Assembly: GCA_945872195.1 (NCBI GenBank)
Contig: CAMBZO010000015.1
Coordinates: forward strand, 1-15,750
From: Akkermansia muciniphila
GTDB lineage: Bacteria; Verrucomicrobiota; Verrucomicrobiia; Limisphaerales; SXTU01
Length of the DNA stretch: 15,750 bases
Direction of reading: 5' to 3'
The notes beneath the pieces were generated by a model, which did no database searches, was not told where the DNA came from, and saw nothing but the letters and a program-made list of their open reading frames with translations. Positions 1-6,737 of this stretch are shown piece by piece. Both the position numbers and the translations under genes were made by a program. Each line of letters begins with the position of its first letter. Within the stretch, counting starts at the first letter, position 1.

Positions 1-354
1 GACGGCTCGAACAGCGGCTTCTACCTGCGCGGGCGGCACGAGCTCCAGATCCTTGGCGACTTCAAGAGCGGCAAGCCCGGCAAGCAAGGCAACGGCGCGA
101 TCTACAACCAGACCGCCCCCAGCGAGTTCGCCAGCAAGGCGGGCGGCGAGTGGCAGACCTGCGAGGCCACTATCATCGGGAACAAGATCACCGTCATCCT
201 CAACGGGAAGAAGATTCACGACGCCGTGGAGTGCAACGTCGCCACCGGCAGCGAGCTGGACAAGCTCGTAACTGAGCCCGGCGCGCTCTTCCTCCAAGGC
301 GACCACGGCACCGTCTGGTTCCGGAACATGCGGATCAAGGAGCTTGCGAAGTAG
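1..354 (+). CDS. 3-keto-disaccharide hydrolase / DUF1080 family protein, C-terminal part
   Basis: The reading frame is open from base 1 and stops at TAG 352-354, so only the last 117 residues are visible and the start lies outside the window. The hallmarks of the DUF1080 (PF06439) concanavalin-like fold are present: an early SGFYLRG strand, YNQTAPSEFASKAGGEWQT in the middle, an ILNGKKIHD hairpin, and the closing GALFLQGDHGTVWFRNMRIK strand. Family members hydrolyse 3-keto-glycosides or bind sugars in the periplasm; they are abundant in Planctomycetota, Verrucomicrobiota and Bacteroidota, often with oxidoreductases or sulfatases. Substrate cannot be read from this fragment, and any signal peptide is off-window. 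The family call is firm; the enzymatic role is inferred from the family. Confidence 0.9.
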   Translation, partial: DGSNSGFYLRGRHELQILGDFKSGKPGKQGNGAIYNQTAPSEFASKAGGEWQTCEATIIGNKITVILNGKKIHDAVECNVATGSELDKLVTEPGALFLQGDHGTVWFRNMRIKELAK

Positions 355-467
355 TCAGGTTCCTCCCGACTGCGCTCGTTCACGGACTTCGCGCCATGAT
401 GACGTCTTGTTGTTTGGATTGGATTTATCTGAACAGCTAGAAACGCCTAACCGGTTTTCGACTGGAT
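355..467. other. convergent intergenic spacer
   Basis: Spacer between the ends of the DUF1080 gene (+) and the small lipoprotein gene (-). I see no clear hairpin followed by a T tract and no ORF with coding character. Confidence 0.5.
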
Positions 468-848
468 TCAGTCACTCCGCACCGTGTCTCCCACGCGCGC
501 CTCACCTTGCGTGAGGTCCGCCGCGAAGTTCGCGCCGCGCACTTGGGCGGAGACCACGGCCATGCCGACTTTCTGACCGTCGCGATAGACATTGAGGGGC
601 TGCTCCACGGGCGGCAGGCGACCGATGACCCCTTCCACCACGATGTATTTGAGCGGCGCGTTGACGAGGACGACCTTCCCGGAGAACGCCGAGACGGGCT
701 CGATGACGGGTGCGAGCTTCGGCGGGTCCTTCGCTGGCTTGTCCTTTGCGGTGGGGGCGGTGTTGGCAGAACCCCGCAGCTTCTCCGATATAGCGGCGCA
801 ACCTGTGCCGACGAGCGCGGCAACGAGCAGAAAGGAGAAACGGCACAT
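468..848 (-). CDS. small putative lipoprotein of unknown function
   Basis: A 126-residue protein starting at ATG 846-848 and ending at TGA 468-470. The N-terminus is a typical export signal: MCRFSF followed by a hydrophobic stretch ending ALVGTGC, with Cys17 as the likely lipidated residue. Gly at -3 is not the usual lipobox residue, so lipidation is probable but not certain. A linker rich in Pro, Lys and Ala (about residues 25-50) precedes a compact beta-rich domain: KVVLVNAPLKYIVVEG, then LNVYRDGQKVGMAVVSAQV, then a closing GEARVGDTV. That arrangement (value held, default parameters, 'vyR.G..vG', 'GD.V' close) recurs in small envelope proteins of PVC bacteria and resembles FlgT-C-like barrels, but I cannot name a family. 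It is divergent from the ylbF-like gene, 149 bp away. No Shine-Dalgarno precedes the start. Confidence 0.72.
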   Translation of the reverse strand: MCRFSFLLVAALVGTGCAAISEKLRGSANTAPTAKDKPAKDPPKLAPVIEPVSAFSGKVVLVNAPLKYIVVEGVIGRLPPVEQPLNVYRDGQKVGMAVVSAQVRGANFAADLTQGEARVGDTVRSD

Positions 849-997
849 GGTGGCGAGTTACGCCGAGACGACCGCGTGCGGTCAATCGGCAAATCCCGGT
901 GCGCACTCGCAACTGCGAAAAGAAAACTGGCCCGGCTCCGATGCGCTGCTAACGTGCGGCGTGCTTGCGCGTGTCGCGCGGGCCACCAACCCAGATT
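849..997. other. divergent intergenic region, lipoprotein gene / ylbF-like gene
   Basis: 149 bp between two divergently transcribed starts, so promoters for both genes should lie here. I could not pick a convincing -35/-10 pair on either strand. The stretch is GC-rich apart from a short A-rich patch near 918-928. Confidence 0.4.
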
Positions 998-1414
998 ATG
1001 GAAACGACCGTGCAATCCTCACCCGTGGACGAAAAGATCCGCGACCTCTGCCAGGCCATCATGGAGCGGCCCGACTTCAGCGACCTGCGCCGCCGCATTG
1101 ACGCCTTCATGGCGGACGAGAAGGTCAAATACGAATACCAGATGCTCAACGACTCCGGCGCGATCCTTCAGCAGAAGCAGCAGAACGGCATGGAGATCTC
1201 CGAGGAGGAGATTGGCCGCTTCGAGGCGCTGCGTGAAAGCTTTACGAAGAACCCAGTGGCAACAGAGTTCATGGACGCGCAGCAGGAGGTGTCCCGGATT
1301 CAGGACGGGATCCTCAAGCACGTGCAGAAGACGCTCGAGCTGGGCCGCGTGCCGACGGTGGACGACATGAACGACGGGAGTTGCTGCAACAGCCACGGCG
1401 GTTGCTGCTCCTGA
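998..1414 (+). CDS. YlbF/YmcA-family protein with cysteine-rich tail
   Basis: A 138-residue, mostly alpha-helical protein from ATG 998-1000 to TGA 1412-1414. The frame extends upstream to a TTG at 965, but those residues (MRVSRGPPTQI) have no family character, so the ATG is preferred. The body matches the Com_YlbF fold (PF06133): DEKIRDLCQAIMERPDFSDL, a central KVKYEYQMLNDSGAILQQKQ helix, an acidic EISEEEIGRFEAL segment, then NPVATEFMDAQQEVSRIQ. In Bacillus the YlbF-YmcA-YaaT complex carries Fe-S clusters and works with RNase Y in mRNA processing; the role in PVC bacteria is unknown to me. The tail DGSCCNSHGGCCS holds Cys129, 130, 136 and 137 with His133, a probable metal or Fe-S site. It converges with the downstream minus-strand gene, 16 bp between stops. 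The family call is good; function is inference. Confidence 0.82.
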   Translation: METTVQSSPVDEKIRDLCQAIMERPDFSDLRRRIDAFMADEKVKYEYQMLNDSGAILQQKQQNGMEISEEEIGRFEALRESFTKNPVATEFMDAQQEVSRIQDGILKHVQKTLELGRVPTVDDMNDGSCCNSHGGCCS

Positions 1415-1430
1415 GCTGGACGGCGGCGGC

Positions 1431-2195
1431 CTACTTCAGCCCGCCGACGCCTTCGCTGAACGATCGAAGCGCCGCCGCCTGAATGGCCGCGCTGAGGTCT
1501 GCCTGTTTGGCAAAGCCGGCGGGCACCGCGAAGTAAGCCGCGTCGGGTTGACCGAGGCGGACGTTGCTCAACTGGAGCTGGTAAGTCTGCTTGTCCTTCG
1601 TGATCAGGATTTTGATCGGGAGGTTTTGCAAGTTCGTGGCCTGCCAGACGGTCGCGGTGCCGTCGTCTCCGGTGATTTTCACCGAGTATTTCACGGTGGG
1701 CTGTCCGGCGATGTTCTCGCGGCCCAGCTCCTTCTTTTCCAACCGGCCGATTTTCTCCTGCGCCTGTTTCTGGACGCCTTCGGCCTTGGGCACATCCATC
1801 TCGACGTAGGTTTTCATGGCGGGCATCACGAGCGCGAGCGGCTTGCCGGGCAGGTAGATGAAGACCATCCGGTCGAGGCCGAGTCCTTTGATGCCGGTGA
1901 GGGCATCGGGCGGCAGCTCGGCGCTCTTCACGTTTGCGAGGTTCAGCTCCCAGCGCATCTTGCCGTCGGCCATCGCGACGCCGAAGGGCAGCTTGAGAGA
2001 CTCGCCGCCTTCTTTCGTGGGTAGCGCGAGCTCGGCGCCCGCCGTGAAAGCCCGTGTGTCGCTGAAAAACTCCGAGAGCGCGGCCGCGAGGAACGGGGCT
2101 TGCGAGTTGATGGCGGGAATGCCGCCGGACTGGGCTTGAACAACCGCGGCCGCGAGCAGGAGCGACGCGCAAAGACTGGCGAGGAGTTGTTTCAT
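1431..2195 (-). CDS. exported LolA-like / DUF4412-type protein
   Basis: A 254-residue protein from ATG 2193-2195 to TAG 1431-1433. Residues 1-21 form a clear Sec signal peptide (MKQLLASLCASLLLAAAVVQA, cleavage before Gln22). The mature part looks like an incomplete beta-barrel of the LolA/LolB or DUF4412 type: strands such as GKMRWELNLANV, DRMVFIYLPGKPLALVMPAMKTYVEM, then AGQPTVKYSVKI, ATVWQATNLQNLPIKILI and TYQLQLSNVRLGQPDAAYFAVPAGF. The pattern 'measured value, modified by metal/ion, P.GF' near the end is typical of DUF4412-like periplasmic proteins. No catalytic motif is visible. It lies 22 bp downstream of yceI on the same strand, which suggests co-transcription. The family assignment is by pattern only and moderate in confidence; export is much more certain. 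Confidence 0.72.
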   Translation of the reverse strand: MKQLLASLCASLLLAAAVVQAQSGGIPAINSQAPFLAAALSEFFSDTRAFTAGAELALPTKEGGESLKLPFGVAMADGKMRWELNLANVKSAELPPDALTGIKGLGLDRMVFIYLPGKPLALVMPAMKTYVEMDVPKAEGVQKQAQEKIGRLEKKELGRENIAGQPTVKYSVKITGDDGTATVWQATNLQNLPIKILITKDKQTYQLQLSNVRLGQPDAAYFAVPAGFAKQADLSAAIQAAALRSFSEGVGGLK

Positions 2196-2217
2196 GGTGG
2201 AGGAGAAGCGCGCCGCG

Positions 2218-2859
2218 TTACTTGCCCGCTTCCTTTTTTCCCACGGCCCACTCGAACGTGAGCTTCACGTCGTCGCCGGTCTTGATGAGGCCGAGGGCGG
2301 AGGCGGGTGCAGGAGGTGTGATTTTGAAGTCGGTCATCTTGAGAGCCGTGGCCCCGGAGAACGTGACACGGGACTGGTCCACACGCCGCAGCATGGTCAC
2401 GGGCATCGTGATGTCCTTGGTCACACCCGACACAGTCAGTGTGCCCTTGGCGTCGAAGTTCACCGCAGTGCCTTTCACTTCCTTGAGCGTCAGCTCGACG
2501 ATCTTGAAGGTGATGCGCGGGTTTTCCTTCTCCTTCATCGCCTCCTGCATCACGGCGTCCATCGCCTTGCCGCTGCTGCATTTGAGCGAGCGCACGGCGA
2601 TGAAGGTCTCGCCCTTGCCAGTGACCTTGCCGGGCTTGGCCTTCTCCGGCGCCTCCACCAGCGCGGCGTCCAGCTCGATGAAGCCGCCGATGAGCATGCT
2701 TTCCGCGTGCCAGGTGTGAATCGTCGAGGTGCCGTCCATGCGCATCTTGCTGCCCGGCTGCGACTCGAAGCGGACGAGTGTCTGGGCGGGCGCGGCGGCG
2801 GCGAGCGCGAAGAGCACGGCGCTCAGGCTGAGGACTTGGGTCAGGTGGTTTGTTTTCAT
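2218..2859 (-). CDS. YceI-like periplasmic lipid-binding protein
   Basis: ATG 2857-2859 gives 213 residues with a standard signal peptide (MKTNHLTQVLSLSAVLFALA, cleavage near Ala25-Gln26); an in-frame upstream ATG at 2896-2898 would put charged, non-signal residues in front, so it was rejected. The stop is TAA 2218-2220. The mature protein follows the YceI fold (PF04264), a lipocalin-like barrel that binds polyisoprenoid chains: SKMRMDGTSTIHTWHAES, then FIAVRSLKCSSGKAMDAVMQ, NPRITFKIVELTL, FDAKGTLTVSGVTKDITMPV and TGDDVKLTFEW. The 'DGTSTIHTWHAES' opening is the variant common in Bacteroidota and PVC members. It is first in a likely two-gene unit with the LolA-like gene and is divergent from mqnD across 223 bp. 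Ligand and physiological role are not known. Confidence 0.86.
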   Translation of the reverse strand: MKTNHLTQVLSLSAVLFALAAAAPAQTLVRFESQPGSKMRMDGTSTIHTWHAESMLIGGFIELDAALVEAPEKAKPGKVTGKGETFIAVRSLKCSSGKAMDAVMQEAMKEKENPRITFKIVELTLKEVKGTAVNFDAKGTLTVSGVTKDITMPVTMLRRVDQSRVTFSGATALKMTDFKITPPAPASALGLIKTGDDVKLTFEWAVGKKEAGK

Positions 2860-2936
2860 CAAGGTGTGTTCTGCAACCGGATTGCGGCGCAATTGCACCG
2901 CTTCGACGCGACGCCGTCAAACCCCATTCGCCCGCA

Positions 2937-2982
2937 GGCAGAAGGGAGGGTGCAACTCGGCACACTCCCCCTCCCTTCAGCC
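2937..2982. repeat. GC-rich imperfect hairpin in the yceI-mqnD divergent region
   Basis: GAAGGGAGGG (2941-2950) is exactly complementary to CCCTCCCTTC (2969-2978). The stem extends outward by GGC/GCC with one A-A mismatch, and the loop is 18 nt. The purine/pyrimidine bias resembles the repeat family at 8216, 13442 and 15154, but the shared core is absent, so it may be a degenerate member. The rest of the 2860-3082 intergenic region should hold promoters for yceI and mqnD; none could be assigned. Confidence 0.55.
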
Positions 2983-3082
2983 CGTGCTTCCAGCGAAGGA
3001 GAAGCGAAAGTTGCGCTCCGCGCCGCATCCCGAGAATTTCTCCGCTCGACAAGCGCGCTGCGGGCGTTGGACATTTTCACCC

Positions 3083-3934
3083 ATGGCACAACGCACGCTG
3101 ACGCTCGGGCACTCGCCGGACCCGGATGACGCCTTCATGTTCTACGCGCTGGCGAAAGAACTTATCCCAACGCACGGCTGGAGCTTTGAACACATCTTGC
3201 AGGACATCCAGACGCTCAACGAGCGCGCCGCGCGCGGTGAATTGGACATCTCCGCGATCAGCATCCACGCCTACGCTCACGTGAGCGACCGATACGCGCT
3301 GCTGCCCACCGGCGCCAGCATGGGCGATGGTTATGGGCCGATGCTCGTCGCCAAACGCCCGTTCACGCGCGAGGCCATCGCCACGAAGCGCATCGCCGTG
3401 CCGGGTCGGATGACGAGCGCGTTCCTCGCGTTGCAACTGTATCTCGGCAAGCCAGCGCGGGAGTTTGAGCACGTCATCGTGCCGTTCGACCACATCTTCG
3501 AGGCGGTGCAGAACGGCGCCGCGGACGTGGGCCTCATCATCCACGAGGGCCAGCTCACCTTTGAGAAGCACGGCTTCCAGCTTTGTGAAGACCTCGGCGC
3601 GTGGTGGGGCCGTGAAAATGACGGCCTGCCCCTGCCGCTGGGTGGGAACGTGATTCACAAGCGCATCCCGCCCGCCGACCGCAAGGTCATCTCGGACCTG
3701 CTCACCACCAGCATCCGCTACAGTCTCGACCACCGGCCCGAGGCGGTGGAGCACTCGCTGCGCTGGGCGCGCGGGATGGGCATGGACCTCGCAGATAAAT
3801 TCGTCGGCATGTATGTGAACCACTGGACGCTCGACTATGGCGAGCGGGGTCGGGAGGCGATCCGGCGTTTCCTAGGGAAGGCGGCGGAACAGGGTTTGAT
3901 ACCCAAGCCCCCGGAGCTGGAGTTCGTGGTCTGA
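3083..3934 (+). CDS. mqnD: 1,4-dihydroxy-6-naphthoate synthase (menaquinone, futalosine pathway)
   Basis: A 283-residue protein from ATG 3083-3085 to TGA 3932-3934. The frame is open further upstream, but MAQRTLTLGHSPDPDDAFMF is the diagnostic MqnD N-terminus, so this start is chosen. MqnD converts cyclic dehypoxanthinyl futalosine to 1,4-dihydroxy-6-naphthoate in menaquinone synthesis. The protein has the periplasmic-binding-protein-like two-lobe fold; visible family segments are DIQTLNERAARGELDISAIS (residues 41-60), GDGYGPMLVA (81-90), RIAVPGRMTSAF (103-114) and ADVGLIIHEGQLTF (147-160). His154 in IIHEGQ matches the catalytic His described for the Thermus enzyme. Length is normal for the family. 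No other mqn gene is in the window, so the pathway is scattered in this genome. A possible terminator follows directly. No Shine-Dalgarno is seen. Confidence 0.93.
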   Translation: MAQRTLTLGHSPDPDDAFMFYALAKELIPTHGWSFEHILQDIQTLNERAARGELDISAISIHAYAHVSDRYALLPTGASMGDGYGPMLVAKRPFTREAIATKRIAVPGRMTSAFLALQLYLGKPAREFEHVIVPFDHIFEAVQNGAADVGLIIHEGQLTFEKHGFQLCEDLGAWWGRENDGLPLPLGGNVIHKRIPPADRKVISDLLTTSIRYSLDHRPEAVEHSLRWARGMGMDLADKFVGMYVNHWTLDYGERGREAIRRFLGKAAEQGLIPKPPELEFVV

Positions 3935-3935
3935 T

Positions 3936-3966
3936 GGTGGGAAGGCGGACGCTATCTCACCCTTTT
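3936..3966 (+). terminator. possible intrinsic terminator after mqnD
   Basis: Two bases past the mqnD stop, GGTGGGA (3936-3942) pairs with TCTCACC (3955-3961) including one G-U wobble, with a 12-nt loop. A short T run (3963-3966) follows after one C. The stem is modest and the T tract short, so this is tentative. Confidence 0.35.
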
Positions 3967-4108
3967 CATCTGCTCGCGGCAGTCCGGGCAGCAAGTGTGG
4001 AAGGCGGTCTCGCCGGTGTTGCTGGCGAGCCGTTTGGCAATCGAGACGAGCGAGAAGCTGATAGCGGCAGGTAACCCATTGCCAGCCGGCGGAATTGGAA
4101 TCCCACGC

Positions 4109-5158
4109 TCATGGCGCGCGCTTCACCACCGGCGCCGGCGCGATGTTGAACTCGTAGCTGGTGCCCTTCCGTTCTCCCACTTGGTCGAGCAACGGCGAAT
4201 AGTCCGACACCGACACCCGCTTGCCGTCTGGATGGAACTGGAGCAGCCGCAGGAAACCCTGGCCGCCATCCTTCCCGTTCTGGTAGTCCACGACCATCTG
4301 GTGAACGAAGTTGCCGTGCCTGCCCTCGCTGTCGAGCCGGCCGGTGAAACAGACGTGCCCGCTGACGACGAGCACGAGATTCGCGTGCTGCGAGGCGAGC
4401 TTCTTCCACACGTCCTCGCCGTCGTTGAAGCCGCCCGCCGCCTTGGCCAGGCCGTAGCCGTCGATGCCCATGTTCACATCAAGGTTCTTCATCTTGATGA
4501 AGGCGTGGCGGTTGAAGCGCGTGTTGTCCGGCCGCAGGTAGGCGTGCGTGACGAGAATGGCCGAGCGGTCGGGATGCTTCGCGACAACTGCATTGCCCCA
4601 GCGCAGCACGTCGTCGCGCGGGCCGAACTCGAGGCAGAGGATGAGCCACTTGCGCCCACCGGCCTCGAAGAGGTGATAGTTGTTGTCCGTGCGGTCGCTC
4701 TCCTTGTCGTAAATGCCGCCGAAGGTTGGCCACTTCTTGAACGAGTCCAACGGGAAGAATTTCGCAAAGGCGGTTTCGCGTGTGGACGCCTTGCCTTCAG
4801 GCCCGAGGTCGTGATTGCCCGTGGTGATGGCGCTGGGGATGCCCTTGGCGTCGAGCAGCGCGTGCGCCTCGGCGGCAATCTGCCACTGATGGTTGGTGTT
4901 GTGCTGCGTGACATCGCCGACGTGCAGCACGTAAGGGATGTTGTAGCGCTTGGCGTTGTCGGCAATCCACTTCGTCTGCGCCGGGTAGGTCTCGGGATGT
5001 TTCCACGTGTAAATCTGCGTGTCCGGCAGCACCGCGAGCGTGAAGCCACCAGGCACGGGCACAGGCGCTTCGGCAAGCGCCAGTCCTGCGAGCACGAGCA
5101 GCGCGAACGGCACGGATAGAAGGGCAAACACCGCGCGGCGCGGCAGGCGGAAACTCAT
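4109..5158 (-). CDS. exported calcineurin-like metallophosphoesterase
   Basis: A 349-residue protein from ATG 5156-5158 to TGA 4109-4111. Residues 1-29 form a signal peptide with Arg-rich start (MSFRLPRR) and the hydrophobic run AVFALLSVPFALLVLAGLAL. The dimetal phosphoesterase motifs are in order: LPDTQ (Asp46, with Gln48 in place of the usual His), HVGDVTQ (Asp82), TGNHD (Asn115-His116-Asp117), VTHAY (His205) and SGHVC (His268). The last motif has Cys270 where the classical GHxH has a second His; the subfamily with DTQ and GHV often deviates here. The substrate is unknown; secreted relatives act on phosphodiesters or phosphomonoesters. It is divergent from the sulfatase, 101 bp apart, which could mean joint use in scavenging sulfate and phosphate from polymers, an inference only. 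No Shine-Dalgarno precedes the start. Confidence 0.88.
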   Translation of the reverse strand: MSFRLPRRAVFALLSVPFALLVLAGLALAEAPVPVPGGFTLAVLPDTQIYTWKHPETYPAQTKWIADNAKRYNIPYVLHVGDVTQHNTNHQWQIAAEAHALLDAKGIPSAITTGNHDLGPEGKASTRETAFAKFFPLDSFKKWPTFGGIYDKESDRTDNNYHLFEAGGRKWLILCLEFGPRDDVLRWGNAVVAKHPDRSAILVTHAYLRPDNTRFNRHAFIKMKNLDVNMGIDGYGLAKAAGGFNDGEDVWKKLASQHANLVLVVSGHVCFTGRLDSEGRHGNFVHQMVVDYQNGKDGGQGFLRLLQFHPDGKRVSVSDYSPLLDQVGERKGTSYEFNIAPAPVVKRAP

Positions 5159-5259
5159 GGCGGAGAGTTGTGGCCGAAGCCGGGGCCAGTCAAGCCGCCC
5201 GGCAGTCGGGCTTTCCTCGCTGCAACCTCGCCATGTTCATCCGCGTCCACCCTCCTTGT

Positions 5260-6603
5260 ATGACCCGCATAAAACCCGTCCGTCCGCTGGCCTTGCTGCT
5301 TCTCCTCGGTGCCTTCGCACTGAACCTCCCCGCCGCCTCGAAGCCCAACCTCATCCTCATCATGGCCGATGACCTCGGCTACGAGACCCTCGGCGCGAAC
5401 GGGGGCACGAGCTACAAGACGCCCGTGCTCGACCAGCTCGCCGCCACCGGCGCGCGCTTCACGCACTGCTTCGTGCAGCCCCTCTGCACGCCGACGCGCG
5501 TGCAGCTCATGACCGGGCAATACAACGTGAGGAACTACATTAATTTCGGGAACATGGACCCGAAGCTCACCACGTTCGGCAACCTCCTCAAGCCCGCCGG
5601 CTACTCGACGTGCATCGTGGGCAAGTGGCAGCTTGGCCGCGACGTGGAGCTGCCGAAGAAGTTCGGCTTCGACGAGCATTGCCTCTGGCAGCACACGCGC
5701 CGCCCGCCGCGCTACGCCAATGCCGGACTCGAAATCAACGGCGTCGAGAAGGACTACTCGAACGGCGAATACGGCCCCGACATCGTCAACGACTACGCGA
5801 TGGACTTCGTCACGCGCCACAAGGACAAGCCCTTCTTCCTCTACTACCCGATGATGCTCACGCACTCGCCCTACCAGCCCACGCCCGACAGCAAGACGTG
5901 GGACCCGAAGACCATCGGCGAGCAGGCGAAGCAGGACGCGAAGCACTTCGGCGACATGGTGGAATACATGGACAAGCTCATCGGCAAGCTCGTCGCGCGG
6001 CTCGACTCGCTCGGCCTGCGCGAGAACACGCTGCTCGTCTTCGTCGGCGACAACGGCACGGGCCGAGGCACTCGCTCGATGATGGGCGACAAGCTCGTCA
6101 TCGGCGGCAAAGGCACGACGACCGAGTTCGGCATGCACGTCCCACTCATCGCGAACTGGCCCGGCAAAGTAGCCGCCGGAAAAGTCCACGCCGACCTCGT
6201 GGACAGCACGGACTTTTTGCCGACGCTACTGGACGCCGCCGGGGCGAAGCCGCCTGCCGGGTTAAAACTCGATGGTCGCAGCTTCCTCCCGCAGGCGCGG
6301 GGCGAGAAGGGTCAGCCGCGCGAATGGGTTTACTCGTGGTATTCCCCGCGTCAAGGCGCAGAGATGTCCGTGCGCGAACTCGCCTTCAACCACCGCTTCA
6401 AGCTCTACCGCACCGGCGATTTCTACGACCTCAGCAAGGACATCGAGGAGAAGCAACCCCTCAAGGTCGCGTCGCTTACCGGCGAGGCCGCCGCCGCCGC
6501 GAAACTACTGCAAGGCGCGCTCGACCAGTTCAAAGACGCACGTCCGGGGAATCTCGACCAACCGGGGGCGAAGGCCGACAAGGCGAAGAAGAAGGCGAAG
6601 TGA
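5260..6603 (+). CDS. secreted type I sulfatase
   Basis: ATG 5260-5262 gives 447 residues with a good signal peptide (MTRIKPVRPLALLLLLGAFA, cleavage near Ala26). An in-frame ATG at 5233 adds nine non-signal-like residues and is less likely. The stop is TGA 6601-6603. Alkaline-phosphatase-superfamily sulfatase motifs are clear: metal site MADDLG (Asp37, Asp38); LCTPTRVQLMTG, the C-T-P-T-R signature whose Cys76 would become formylglycine; GKWQLG (Lys122, with Gln in place of the usual His); LTHSP (His202); VGDNG (Asp264-Asn265); and GKGTTTEFGMHVP (Lys284). The C-terminus ends in a Lys/Ala tail (AKADKAKKKAK). The product would remove sulfate esters from carbohydrates in the periplasm or outside; the maturase is not in the window. 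It converges with the beta-helix gene across a REPIN-like element. Confidence 0.92.
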   Translation: MTRIKPVRPLALLLLLGAFALNLPAASKPNLILIMADDLGYETLGANGGTSYKTPVLDQLAATGARFTHCFVQPLCTPTRVQLMTGQYNVRNYINFGNMDPKLTTFGNLLKPAGYSTCIVGKWQLGRDVELPKKFGFDEHCLWQHTRRPPRYANAGLEINGVEKDYSNGEYGPDIVNDYAMDFVTRHKDKPFFLYYPMMLTHSPYQPTPDSKTWDPKTIGEQAKQDAKHFGDMVEYMDKLIGKLVARLDSLGLRENTLLVFVGDNGTGRGTRSMMGDKLVIGGKGTTTEFGMHVPLIANWPGKVAAGKVHADLVDSTDFLPTLLDAAGAKPPAGLKLDGRSFLPQARGEKGQPREWVYSWYSPRQGAEMSVRELAFNHRFKLYRTGDFYDLSKDIEEKQPLKVASLTGEAAAAAKLLQGALDQFKDARPGNLDQPGAKADKAKKKAK

Positions 6604-6631
6604 AGCGCTGCTGCCGTCGTGCTGACTACAG

Positions 6632-6729
6632 GGAGCGCGGCCTTCAGGCCGCAGAAACGTGCGTGAGGCAGTGGTGATTTCAACGCGCGGTTGCGGGCGT
6701 GGCTTCCTGCGGCGTGAACACCGCGCTCC
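6632..6729. repeat. REPIN-like pair of inverted palindromic repeats
   Basis: Two 28-nt arms face each other: 6631/6632-6659 on plus and 6702-6729 on minus. They agree at 22 of 28 positions (shared GGAGCGCGG, TTCA, GCCGCAG, AA). Each arm is itself a hairpin: GCGGCC-TTCA-GGCCGC at 6637-6652 is a perfect 6-bp stem, and the other arm keeps the same stem with a G-U wobble. Two inverted REP sequences around a short spacer between convergent genes is the classical REPIN arrangement; no RAYT transposase gene is in the window. The element ends 8 bp before the beta-helix stop and could also act as a bidirectional transcript end. Confidence 0.7.
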
Positions 6730-6737
6730 ACCCGAGG

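Noticed and set aside
2729..3082. Longer open frame before mqnD
   Set aside because: It runs across yceI in antisense and the spacer; the family N-terminus begins exactly at 3083.
3957..4087. Minus-strand frame after the phosphoesterase ending in HTCCPDCREQMKRVR
   Set aside because: The CCPDC piece looks metal-binding, but the frame has no start codon in the gap and differs from the phosphoesterase frame. It could be a gene remnant, but the evidence is too thin to annotate.
5233..5259. Alternative sulfatase start ATG 5233
   Set aside because: It adds MFIRVHPPC in front of a complete signal peptide and has no better start context.
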